Program-made: the position numbers and the translations under genes | Assembly: GCA_945928585.1 (NCBI GenBank) | Contig: CAMENQ010000025.1 | Location: 1-13,077 of the forward strand | Reading direction: 5' to 3' | DNA length: 13,077 nt | From: an uncultured Roseburia sp. | GTDB taxonomy: Bacteria > Bacillota > Clostridia > Lachnospirales > Lachnospiraceae | Notes under the pieces: model-generated | Told to the model about the DNA's origin: nothing | The model's input: the letters and a program-made list of their open reading frames with translations, nothing else | Databases searched by the model: none | Shown: one piece after another, positions 1-6,717 of the stretch | How positions within the stretch are numbered: the stretch's first letter is position 1 | How the letters are laid out: the number at the start of each line of letters is the position of its first letter

Positions 1-54
1 CTTTCAGTGATAACAGCTCTTTCAGCGATAACAGCTCTTTCAGTAATAACAGTT
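1..54. repeat. 18-bp tandem repeat, about three copies, cut by window edge
   Basis: Three consecutive 18-bp units lie at 1-18, 19-36 and 37-54. Each begins CTTTCAG and ends ATAACAGCT or ATAACAGTT. Unit 2 differs from unit 1 at one base, and unit 3 at two bases. The array probably continues beyond the left edge. It lies just downstream of the stop codon of the minus-strand GH18 gene, so it would be in the 3' untranslated region of that transcript. No hairpin plus U-run terminator is visible in this stretch. Confidence 0.8.
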
Positions 55-75
55 TATTCCGTATATTCAGTATGT

Positions 76-1821
76 TTATTTATTCAGATATGCCTGTATT
101 ACATCCCATACTTCCGGCTTTTCATATCCAAGCTGCCAGCACGCCACTCCTGCCAATCCTGCTTCTTCCATTACATCAAGCTTTGTCTCTATGGAGCGTT
201 CCTCCTCCAGCCATATTCTCACAAAGGCATTATCCTTTTCATATGTGCCATAGTATTGCCCCATATCCTCCTGCCATATTTTTTCTCCGCCGCCCTGTAA
301 TAAATCTTTTTCTGCTGTATTCATACTCACGGCACGACTTGTCAGAATATAATTTCCATTTACCGCATCTTCCACATATACACCTGAACCATCATCTGTA
401 TCCGTGATAGTTTCTGTCCAGATTCTTGTGTAAAATGGCACGGCATTTATGACTCTGTCTGCATCAACACTTTTAATTGTGTTATTTATTCCATTTTTTA
501 CATAGGAGATTGATGCAACGCTTCCGGCCTGGCTGCAGCCTGCCCAATGTTCATCATATCCCATAACAATCAGATAATCTACCACTTCACCAACATCAGA
601 TCTGTTATAATACTGGTTAAAGCTCATAGGCACATACATGTCAACCGACAGTATAATGCCTTTATTTCTGCAGGCTACAGACAATTCACGCATAAACTGG
701 ACGTAATCCTTTCCATATGCAAGGCTTATTTTTTCAAAATCAACATTTATTCCGTCAAATCCGTATTTATCCACTTCTGTCATAAGGCTGTCAATAATGT
801 TATTTCTGCTGTCCGTATCTGCCAGTGCTTCAAGTACATATGATACGCCATTTGAATCAGTAGAAAAATCATTTATAAGAGCCCATACCTGTAATCCGTT
901 ATTATGCGCCGTTTTTACATATTCCTTTGAAGCGTATGAGGTAATATTGCCTTTCATATCTTCCACCACATACCATGTAGGTGATATAACATTTAATCCC
1001 TTTGTTCCGTTTATTTTATCTAAAATATCTGAATTGCCTGCCGTATTTGTCATAAGCTGCCATCCGAGACACACCTTTTTTCCCAAAGAAATATGACTAT
1101 ATGAAGGCTGCTCCTTATTTGCCGTAAATATAACAGCTGCGCTTTCTTTCACCTTGTCTGACTGAACAAAACCTCTTATACCGCTCTCTGACATTACCTC
1201 CTGCCAGCTAGCATCACCATCTTCTATGTCTTCACTGTCTCCATATGCCACGACAGTTTCCGCCTTATACAATATCTGCCCTGCGCTGACTTTAGTCATT
1301 ACACTGCTGTTTTCCGATGATTCCTGTCTGATAACAGTATCCTCTATGACACTGTATGTATCCGTTTGTCCCATTTCCGTAAAAAATACAATCCTGTCCG
1401 GCTCAGATTCTTTAAGCTGCTTTACATCAGAGCCATCTGTCACATAACCCAGTTCCAGATACACCTGTCCGTTATATGTCACAGCATTTCCATCTTCTCC
1501 ATCCACCGTCACAAGCTTCACTTCATCAGGCGTGGCATACCTTATCTGATTATTCTTCTTATCCAAATAAAACTGACTGTTTATCTTATCCGCCACAACC
1601 TCCTGCGGCAGATAAATCTTATCATTTAAAGTAACAGCTGTACCTGCAGCATTTCCATTTACAACTATGCCATACTCTCCCTCACCCGTTACACCATAAT
1701 AATCCGCCAAATCCACATATGTATCCTGATTCTCCTTTGTACTGTTTCCACACCCTGTCACCACCAGCCCAAAAGCCATGGCTGCAACAGCCGTTATCAG
1801 TATTCTTCTCCTCTTCCTCAT
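76..1821 (-). CDS. GH18-family glycoside hydrolase lipoprotein with SH3-like domain
   Basis: This 581-aa protein is probably exported and lipid-anchored. A basic N-terminus (MRKRRR), a hydrophobic stretch and a lipobox VTGC put the lipidated cysteine at residue 24. Residues about 45-140 resemble a copper-amine-oxidase N-terminal-like (stalk) domain, and about 155-228 look like a bacterial SH3 wall-binding domain. Residues about 245-580 are a GH18 barrel of the YaaH/YdhD spore-germination type. The active-site strand reads FDGINVDFE (355-363): the catalytic glutamate E363 and D361 are kept, and the middle Asp of the usual DxxDxDxE is Asn359, as is common in that subgroup. The C-terminal barrel strand contains ACWQLGYE. 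The likely substrate is an N-acetylglucosamine polymer such as peptidoglycan or a spore cortex component (inference). The start is supported by AGAGGAT upstream of the ATG. The gene has its own promoter and follows a terminator, so it is probably separate from the SAF/kinase operon. Confidence 0.88.
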   Translation of the reverse strand: MRKRRRILITAVAAMAFGLVVTGCGNSTKENQDTYVDLADYYGVTGEGEYGIVVNGNAAGTAVTLNDKIYLPQEVVADKINSQFYLDKKNNQIRYATPDEVKLVTVDGEDGNAVTYNGQVYLELGYVTDGSDVKQLKESEPDRIVFFTEMGQTDTYSVIEDTVIRQESSENSSVMTKVSAGQILYKAETVVAYGDSEDIEDGDASWQEVMSESGIRGFVQSDKVKESAAVIFTANKEQPSYSHISLGKKVCLGWQLMTNTAGNSDILDKINGTKGLNVISPTWYVVEDMKGNITSYASKEYVKTAHNNGLQVWALINDFSTDSNGVSYVLEALADTDSRNNIIDSLMTEVDKYGFDGINVDFEKISLAYGKDYVQFMRELSVACRNKGIILSVDMYVPMSFNQYYNRSDVGEVVDYLIVMGYDEHWAGCSQAGSVASISYVKNGINNTIKSVDADRVINAVPFYTRIWTETITDTDDGSGVYVEDAVNGNYILTSRAVSMNTAEKDLLQGGGEKIWQEDMGQYYGTYEKDNAFVRIWLEEERSIETKLDVMEEAGLAGVACWQLGYEKPEVWDVIQAYLNK

Positions 1822-1902
1822 CTTTTATCCTCTCATTCTCCATTTCAACAGGCCTGCTGTAAGTTTTTATACCTGTATAATTCATTTTAAACCTATTTTA
1901 TT

Positions 1903-1932
1903 ATTATAATACCATATGACCTTAACAGTCTA
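1903..1932 (-). promoter_or_regulatory. Candidate sigmaA promoter for the GH18 gene
   Basis: On the minus strand, TAGACT (1932-1927) is followed by an 18-nt spacer and a perfect TATAAT (1908-1903). This lies about 80 nt upstream of the GH18 start codon. The -35 box matches TTGACA at only four of six positions, so the call rests mainly on the -10 box and the location. Confidence 0.4.
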
Positions 1933-2020
1933 GGAGTTTTTTTATTAATAACATTTATGTGGCAATTCACAATATCCCAGCCATGCCGGGGACCTACAGG
2001 GCATCCATTTACACAAACAC

Positions 2021-2065
2021 AAAAAGGAGGAACCCCCAGTTCTTGTGGCTCTCGGAATTCCCCCT
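2021..2065 (-). terminator. Probable terminator of the kinase/CpaE/SAF operon
   Basis: On the minus strand AGGGGGAA (2065-2058) can pair with TTCCTCCT (2032-2025), with one G-U pair, and the 3' arm runs straight into five T's (2025-2021). The odd pair is G-U only in a minus-strand transcript (A-C on the plus strand), which fits termination of leftward transcription. The loop is long (about 25 nt) but has inner pairing potential. This lies in the 413-nt gap between the SAF gene and the GH18 gene. The rest of that gap holds the GH18 promoter and a short AAACC/GGTTT hairpin (2223-2235) at the SAF stop codon. I see nothing else there that I can assign. Confidence 0.5.
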
Positions 2066-2234
2066 AATTTTATCTCGAATATTTAAGAATCCCCATCTTC
2101 CGTTATCCTGAATCAGAAGCAATATGGTTTCTTTGTGTATGTCCGGATATCCAAAATATTCTTATAATATTAATATGTATTGTGAAATAAACAAATCCCA
2201 AAACCTAAAAGGTCTATGCGTTAAACCTTCGGTT

Positions 2235-3035
2235 TCATTCATTATAATAAGCATTTCCAATGGAAACACCCATAAATTCATACAGGTTTTCTTCCAAAAC
2301 CTGTCTCTTTTCCACATCCGTTTCCTCTTTTATCTCCTCTATCAGGTTTGGGTTCCAGTCTGCAAGCTTAGTCACATACAGATTGACCGGATAATTTACT
2401 ACAGAATAGGGCTGATAATCCGAAACATATATAGATGCATATATTTTTGCTCCCTCATAAACAGTAGTGTCAACATATGCACTTGATATCATAAGAAGTT
2501 CCCTTTCTGTGGCATTTATGAATATACCCTCCTCAGTTCTTGATTCCAGTGTTTTTCCTTTTGCCACTATATAATCCTCGCCATTCGGAAAGGAAATCCT
2601 TATATCAAACATAGTTCCGTTATCTACTCCGTCGGGCACTGCAATATAATTAAACATATACATTCTCAGGCTGTCCTCTACTCCTGTATCCTCATACACC
2701 ATAGGTTCCGTAATGATTATGCCTTCCTTTGTTTCCTGTCTGAGAGTTTTGCCCATAAGACCGGATGCATCCACGCTTTCTATATCAGATGTGGAATAAA
2801 AAGCTATCTCCCTTATATCATCCTCAGTTATAACATGACCTCTTGCAAGCCCGCTGTTTAACACATAGCCTGTGTATAGCCTGTATTTTTCCTTTTCCTC
2901 AGTTATTGTCCTGTCAAGATTATAATACTTATTCCAGACAATGCCTGCAATTATGCCTGTGGGTATTATTCCCACTGCCAGTCCTGCTATAGCCGCTATT
3001 ATTATGTTTCTTTTTTTCTGTCTTAAAACTGCCAT
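2235..3035 (-). CDS. Membrane-anchored SAF-domain protein, CpaB/RcpC-like
   Basis: This 266-aa protein has a basic N-terminus, then one hydrophobic segment (about residues 11-34), then an extracytoplasmic part. Residues about 54-113 form a SAF-type domain: GYVLNSGLARGHVITEDDI, a segment ending LMGKTLRQ, then EGIIITEPMV. The following half (MFDIRISF, YIVAKGKTLESRTEEGIFI, then an alternating beta region ending GAKIYASIYV) resembles the second domain of CpaB/RcpC, which in Tad/Flp pilus systems sits in the periplasm or wall and helps organise the outer part of the machine. It is the third gene of a minus-strand operon, 41 nt after a CpaE/TadZ-like gene, and that neighbour supports the CpaB reading. 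The purine-rich AGAGGAAAGG lies rather far (about 13 nt) from the ATG, but an in-frame stop upstream rules out a longer start. No tad motor or pilin genes are nearby, so the Tad role is inference. Confidence 0.7.
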   Translation of the reverse strand: MAVLRQKKRNIIIAAIAGLAVGIIPTGIIAGIVWNKYYNLDRTITEEKEKYRLYTGYVLNSGLARGHVITEDDIREIAFYSTSDIESVDASGLMGKTLRQETKEGIIITEPMVYEDTGVEDSLRMYMFNYIAVPDGVDNGTMFDIRISFPNGEDYIVAKGKTLESRTEEGIFINATERELLMISSAYVDTTVYEGAKIYASIYVSDYQPYSVVNYPVNLYVTKLADWNPNLIEEIKEETDVEKRQVLEENLYEFMGVSIGNAYYNE

Positions 3036-3076
3036 TATTAATTACCATACCTTTCCTCTAAAAGCTTTATGAAACT

Positions 3077-3682
3077 TTATATTATTCGTTGAAAAAACTC
3101 CAACTGCTTATTTCCTATAATATATGGAGTTTCTATATCTACCCTTTGTGCTCCTGACAGCCTGTAGCGTTTTAAGTGCTTTTTCACATCCTCCGCATCT
3201 CCCCCAAGGATATGAAACCATCTGTCACCGCCTGTAACACTTTCTAAATATGTACATAGCTTTAAATACTGCTCATATCTCCACATATTTACGGAGCCTA
3301 GCACTATTTTCATGGAGCATCTTATAATTTCTTCCATATATTTTTCATACTCTGTACCAAAATCCACAACCACGCAGTCATAGCCTTCTCCGTATATCCA
3401 GCCTATCCTCGAAATATCATCTATATGATAATAATCGACATTATACAGGCTAAATCCCTCACCGGAGACTGTTCTGTCCTTTCCGCCAAAATATGTTTCT
3501 TCTATCTGTTCAAAATCGCAGCCCTTACCAATTTCTACTGCTGCCGTCCTGAGTCTCTTTACCGCTGACAGGTATGATGCAATACATATAGTCATAGTGG
3601 TGTTTCCTTCACCTTTTTTTCCCGAAACTATTCCAATGCTTTGAGTCTCTCCTGTGTGTATCTGACTTATATTTTTCCTCAC
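3077..3682 (-). CDS. Degenerate MinD/CpaE (TadZ-like) P-loop protein
   Basis: This 201-aa protein starts at a GTG with AGAAAGGAGG 8 nt upstream, a strong site that decides the start. After about 15 residues comes the first beta strand and a deviant Walker A, GKKGEGNTT (residues 21-29). The signature lysine K22 is kept, but the phosphate-binding lysine of GKT is replaced by Asn27. A Walker-B/A'-like strand CVVVDFG (103-109) keeps Asp107. The fold pattern and size fit the MinD/ParA superfamily as used by CpaE/TadZ pilus-positioning proteins, which are known to have atypical Walker A motifs. ATP hydrolysis is therefore doubtful, and a scaffold or localisation role is more likely (inference). The first 74 nt overlap the end of the kinase gene in another frame, and the ribosome binding site lies inside that gene, so translation is probably coupled. 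An alternative is a plain ParA-like pseudo-ATPase unrelated to pili. Confidence 0.68.
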   Translation of the reverse strand: MRKNISQIHTGETQSIGIVSGKKGEGNTTMTICIASYLSAVKRLRTAAVEIGKGCDFEQIEETYFGGKDRTVSGEGFSLYNVDYYHIDDISRIGWIYGEGYDCVVVDFGTEYEKYMEEIIRCSMKIVLGSVNMWRYEQYLKLCTYLESVTGGDRWFHILGGDAEDVKKHLKRYRLSGAQRVDIETPYIIGNKQLEFFQRII

Positions 3683-5078
3683 ACGTACTGCCTCCTTTCT
3701 TTAGTTCGCAAAGCAGCCTTTCCAGTATATCCTCCATACCTTTAAGGCTTTGAAGTTTTGCACAAAAGGGAGATGACGATACCGGAATATATCCGTCACA
3801 GCAGCTTATAAGTGCTGATGCCTTCCTATACATTTCCTCATCGCAGCGGTTAAACACTACACTTACACTTTTTCCATATGTATCAAAGTTATGCCCAATT
3901 CTGTCAACTGCAGCTTTTAAGCCTGCCCATCCTAATATATCTGCCTGTGCTATAATGATTAACTGCATTCCTGTTTCTTTACATTCCTCCACAGTACCCT
4001 CATCTCTTACAATAACACTGCATTCTATATTCAGACGTATATTGTCATCATATTTTGGCTTCATAATAATATTTTCAAATATAAAGCAGCCTTTGTCATA
4101 TTCTATCTGATTATATGCTTTTGCAAGCTGACGTACAGTATCCCTGCTATGATTTTCCTCATATATGGCATATATGCCCTTTTCCTTTAAAAGAGCTGTC
4201 AGCAAAACGGCTGCGTATGTGGAGCCTGCACCTCTGTTTATACCTGCGACAGATATAACATATGGCTGCCCTGCCCGTTGACATATGTCCTTTTCTTCCA
4301 AGGCTTTTTCTATCTGTCTGCATATAATATCCATTGTATTTTGACGATAATCTGCTTTTTCATTTAAGGCATTTGATAATATATTTTGTATATGACCGCT
4401 TATTTTCTTTTCCTTCAGAAAAATCTGTATCTCATCATGACTGTATGATGTTTTATATACACCTGTCAGCATATACAAAAGCACTGCCCCAAATCCATAA
4501 ATGTCCGCAGACATAGATTGGCCTGTACTTTTGCCAAATCCCGACATATACTGTTCTGGAGGAGCAAACCCCTTTGTCGCCATAACAGTATCTCCCATAT
4601 CAACGCCACTGCATATGGCATTGCCAAAATCTATGAGATATATCCGGTTGTCCTTTATTATGATGTTTTTTGGTTGTATATCAAGGTGACACACCTTGAA
4701 AGAATTACCTGAATGTAGAAAATCTATGATTTTTGCCAGACTGACACCTAATTTTAAACCTTTACGCTGTTCAAAAATACCATTTTCCCTAATGTAGTCG
4801 TATAGGCTCTGTCCCTCTATATATTCCTCTATCATATAGAAAGCTTCTTCTTCCTCCTCTATGTCACACACAGACGGAATAAACGGATGCTTAAGCCTCC
4901 CTAAAATATACGCCTCCCTCATAAGGCTGTTTCTCAGGAGTCCTTTGCCTATAGCTTTTTTTATTATTCTTTTTACCCCCATAGTCTTATGCTCTGCCAG
5001 ATAGACATTCCCCTTTTCATCTGACTTGATTTTTCGTATAAGACTATACTTACCTGATGGAAGATTTAACTCCTCCAT
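3609..5078 (-). CDS. Ser/Thr protein kinase fused to a degenerate MinD-like P-loop domain
   Basis: This 489-aa protein is a fusion. Residues about 10-262 are a Hanks-type kinase: probable beta-3 lysine K40 (RIIKK), helix-C glutamate E55, catalytic loop HLDIQPKN (131-138), DFG 150-152, APPE 172-175 and ADIYGFG 191-197. The main catalytic residues are present, so it is probably active, although the glycine loop is poor (KSDEKGNV) and HRD is HLD. No transmembrane helix or PASTA repeat is seen, so it is likely cytosolic. Residues about 272-468 look like a MinD/CpaE-type P-loop domain with VISVAGINRGAGST (274-287), whose Walker lysine is replaced by Ser286. The last 20 or so residues are basic and hydrophilic and overlap the next gene. 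The start follows TAAGGAGG with ideal spacing. It is the first gene of the operon and has a good promoter. It may phosphorylate its CpaE-like or CpaB-like partners (inference). Confidence 0.85.
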   Translation of the reverse strand: MEELNLPSGKYSLIRKIKSDEKGNVYLAEHKTMGVKRIIKKAIGKGLLRNSLMREAYILGRLKHPFIPSVCDIEEEEEAFYMIEEYIEGQSLYDYIRENGIFEQRKGLKLGVSLAKIIDFLHSGNSFKVCHLDIQPKNIIIKDNRIYLIDFGNAICSGVDMGDTVMATKGFAPPEQYMSGFGKSTGQSMSADIYGFGAVLLYMLTGVYKTSYSHDEIQIFLKEKKISGHIQNILSNALNEKADYRQNTMDIICRQIEKALEEKDICQRAGQPYVISVAGINRGAGSTYAAVLLTALLKEKGIYAIYEENHSRDTVRQLAKAYNQIEYDKGCFIFENIIMKPKYDDNIRLNIECSVIVRDEGTVEECKETGMQLIIIAQADILGWAGLKAAVDRIGHNFDTYGKSVSVVFNRCDEEMYRKASALISCCDGYIPVSSSPFCAKLQSLKGMEDILERLLCELKKGGSTCEEKYKSDTHRRDSKHWNSFGKKR

Positions 5079-5116
5079 ATTTATCCTCCTTACTTTTTAA
5101 GTATCTCGGCATCATT

Positions 5117-5145
5117 ATTGTATCATATTATTAATCGTTTTGCAA
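5117..5145 (-). promoter_or_regulatory. SigmaA-type promoter of the kinase operon
   Basis: On the minus strand TTGCAA (5145-5140), a 17-nt spacer and TACAAT (5122-5117) make a good vegetative promoter about 40 nt upstream of the kinase start codon. It lies back to back with the mecA promoter in a very AT-rich 255-nt divergent gap (5079-5333). Confidence 0.65.
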
Positions 5146-5215
5146 TATATTTTTTATATTTTTTTAATTTACAAAAAATAATTTTTATTTTTATAGATTT
5201 TTCACAAATATTCAC

Positions 5216-5245
5216 TTTACAGATGAATTGGTAATAAGCTATACT
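5216..5245 (+). promoter_or_regulatory. SigmaA-type promoter of mecA
   Basis: TTTACA (5216-5221), an 18-nt spacer and TATACT (5240-5245) match the vegetative consensus at five of six positions in each box. The predicted transcript would have a leader of about 80 nt before the mecA ATG. Confidence 0.6.
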
Positions 5246-5301
5246 ATACTACACAGCAAATAATTTACACACAACAGGTGCATAATAAACATTGATTATT
5301 A

Positions 5302-5318
5302 GTCTTATATGATAAGAC
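5302..5318 (+). promoter_or_regulatory. Perfect 7-bp inverted repeat just before the mecA ribosome binding site
   Basis: GTCTTAT, a 3-nt spacer ATG, and ATAAGAC form a perfect inverted repeat. It ends 5 nt before the GGAG ribosome binding site (5324-5327) of mecA. It could be a small RNA hairpin affecting initiation, or a protein-binding palindrome. The sequence alone does not decide between these. Confidence 0.35.
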
Positions 5319-5333
5319 AGATTGGAGTAGACT

Positions 5334-6104
5334 ATGAAAATCGAAAAAATAAATGATAATCAAATAAAGTGTACTTTGAATAAATCAGATTTGGCATCAA
5401 GACAGATTAAGCTAAGCGAACTGGCTTATGGCACCGAAAAGGCCAAAAGTCTTTTCCGCGATATGATGCAGCAGGCTTCTGCAGAGTTTGGTTTTGAAGC
5501 TGAGGATATACCTCTTATGATTGAAGCCATACCTGTATCTGCTGACTGTATTGTCTTAGTTATCACAAAGGTTGAGGATCCGGAGGAGCTTGACACCAGA
5601 TTTTCCAGATTTGCCCCGTCAGACGAGGATATGGATGATATGGATGTCATCGAAGATACCGGAGTCCCTATAGCCAACGACCTTATAGATATGTTAAATC
5701 AGGTCAAGGAAAAGGTAGCTTCTGTTACCGGCAGTTCATTTGTTCCCCTGCCTGAATCTTTAGGCGTAAAGAAAAAGGAAGAAAAAAAGCCGGCTGAAAA
5801 GTCATCTTTACCTTTATTTAAGATATTTTCCTTTGACAACTTAGGCTCAGTCATTAATGTATCACATCAGCTTACCGGCGTATACAAGGGACAAAATTCC
5901 CTGTATAAAGCCTCAAAGGATGACAGATTTTATCTTATAGCATATAAATCAGCTCATTCCCTTGAGGAGTTTTCATCTATATGCTGCGTCATTTCTGAAT
6001 ACGGCAGAGGCGAAAACAGCACTGCTGCCAATGAAGCATATATAAAGGAACACTTTATTAAAATTATACCAAAAAAAGCAATTCAAAAATTGCAGGAAGT
6101 TTAA
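5334..6104 (+). CDS. mecA: Adaptor protein MecA
   Basis: This 256-aa protein is a MecA-family adaptor, which recruits substrates to the ClpC AAA+ unfoldase for degradation by ClpCP; in Bacillus its best-known target is the competence regulator ComK. The N-terminal substrate-binding domain (residues 1 to about 85) opens MKIEKINDNQIKCTLNKSDL and includes FRDMMQQASAEFGF and the IEAIPVSADCIVLVITKV strand. An acidic linker (EDPEEL to DEDMDDMDVIED) and a Lys/Glu-rich stretch (about 145-155) follow. The C-terminal ClpC-binding domain (about 160-256) has the typical FSFDNLGSVI and YLIAYKS segments. Its length is close to that of other MecA proteins. The start follows GGAG with a 6-nt gap. The DUF1858 gene follows 20 nt later and probably shares the transcript. 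The true substrates in this anaerobe are unknown. Confidence 0.92.
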   Translation: MKIEKINDNQIKCTLNKSDLASRQIKLSELAYGTEKAKSLFRDMMQQASAEFGFEAEDIPLMIEAIPVSADCIVLVITKVEDPEELDTRFSRFAPSDEDMDDMDVIEDTGVPIANDLIDMLNQVKEKVASVTGSSFVPLPESLGVKKKEEKKPAEKSSLPLFKIFSFDNLGSVINVSHQLTGVYKGQNSLYKASKDDRFYLIAYKSAHSLEEFSSICCVISEYGRGENSTAANEAYIKEHFIKIIPKKAIQKLQEV

Positions 6105-6124
6105 AATTTAGGAGGATTACTATA

Positions 6125-6334
6125 ATGGCAACAATAAACAAAGATATGATAATTGCAGATATTCTTGCTGTGGACGTAGAACTTGCACCTGTTCTTATGG
6201 CATCAGGTATGCACTGCATAGGCTGCCCTTCTTCTCAGGGCGAAACACTGGAGGAAGCATGTTTCGTACACGGCCTTGATACTAACGAAGTATTAAACAA
6301 CTTAAACGAGTATCTGGCAAAAAAGGAAGCCTAA
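6125..6334 (+). CDS. DUF1858 redox-disulfide domain protein
   Basis: This 69-aa protein consists almost wholly of a DUF1858 domain (hybrid-cluster-protein-associated disulfide type). The opening INKDMIIADILAVDVELAPVL is followed by HCIGCP, with cysteines 31 and 34 as a CxxC pair, and a third cysteine at 46. The family is thought to act in redox or metal chemistry in anaerobes, but no precise reaction is established. It is cytosolic, with no signal peptide. AGGAGGATTACTATA gives a strong ribosome binding site, and the 20-nt gap after mecA suggests co-transcription. A clear terminator follows. Confidence 0.88.
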   Translation: MATINKDMIIADILAVDVELAPVLMASGMHCIGCPSSQGETLEEACFVHGLDTNEVLNNLNEYLAKKEA

Positions 6335-6418
6335 CCTTCCCCGGCAGTTATATTTAAAAGCTCATACTTTTAAATACTAATACTGTAAATCAATATTTAT
6401 TGAAACCAATATTCATCA

Positions 6419-6449
6419 AACGACATCGGTTCATCCGGTGTCGTTTTTT
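6419..6449 (+). terminator. Intrinsic terminator of the mecA-DUF1858 transcript
   Basis: AACGACATCGG (6419-6429), a 5-nt loop, and CCGGTGTCGTT (6435-6445) form an 11-bp stem with one G-T pair, running into a run of six T's (6444-6449). This is a textbook rho-independent terminator about 85 nt after the DUF1858 stop codon. Confidence 0.92.
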
Positions 6450-6488
6450 ATTAATAACACCATTTTAGCAGTTACACCTTTTATTCAA

Positions 6489-6711
6489 GATTTTCTGCGA
6501 TGGTGAGGTGTGTTCGCAAGGAGTATATAATACTCTGCAAACAATTCAGAGGTGCTTTTAGCGGAGACGAAATCCACTTCCTACGGCTGCTTAGGCGTGA
6601 AGGCTTTCCTGAACGGCTTAGCAGCCGTTGGAAGTTAGTTCGCCGGAGCGTTACCTCGTTTGCAGAGTATTATATACTCCTTGCGGACACACCTCACCAT
6701 CGCAGAAAATC
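6489..6711. repeat. 223-nt giant imperfect hairpin element with 54-nt inverted arms
   Basis: The outer arms 6489-6542 and 6658-6711 are inverted copies with 53 of 54 positions complementary. The one exception (6514/6686) is a U-G pair in a plus-strand RNA but A-C in a minus-strand RNA. Inside, further paired blocks are GAGGT/ACCTC (6549-6553 with 6653-6657), CGAA/TTCG, and a 15-nt block 6577-6591 with 6620-6634 (one mismatch). The whole element folds on itself around a short apical loop. It is richer in GC than its flanks and fills the gap between convergent genes, ending 6 nt before the stop codon of the ywmB-like gene. I see no transposase and no obvious target duplication. It could be a MITE-like repeat, a structured RNA or a bidirectional terminator. 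The open frame across it (6500-6721) is probably not a gene. Confidence 0.85.
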
Positions 6712-6717
6712 CCCCTC

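Noticed and set aside
7..407. Plus-strand open frames at the left edge
   Set aside because: They lie opposite the GH18 gene or in the 18-bp repeat, and lack ribosome binding sites and sensible composition.
1682..1885. Minus-strand 67-codon frame overlapping the start of the GH18 gene
   Set aside because: It overlaps the lipoprotein signal sequence in another frame; the GH18 frame has clear domains and a lipobox, so this is a shadow.
1983..2003. ATGCC/GGCAT hairpin in the gap between the SAF and GH18 genes
   Set aside because: It has only five pairs, a 10-nt or longer loop and no T-run; not enough for a terminator or riboswitch call.
6489..6711. Integron attC site or CRISPR
   Set aside because: No RYYYAAC/GTTRRRY core sites, no integrase gene, and no repeated direct spacers.
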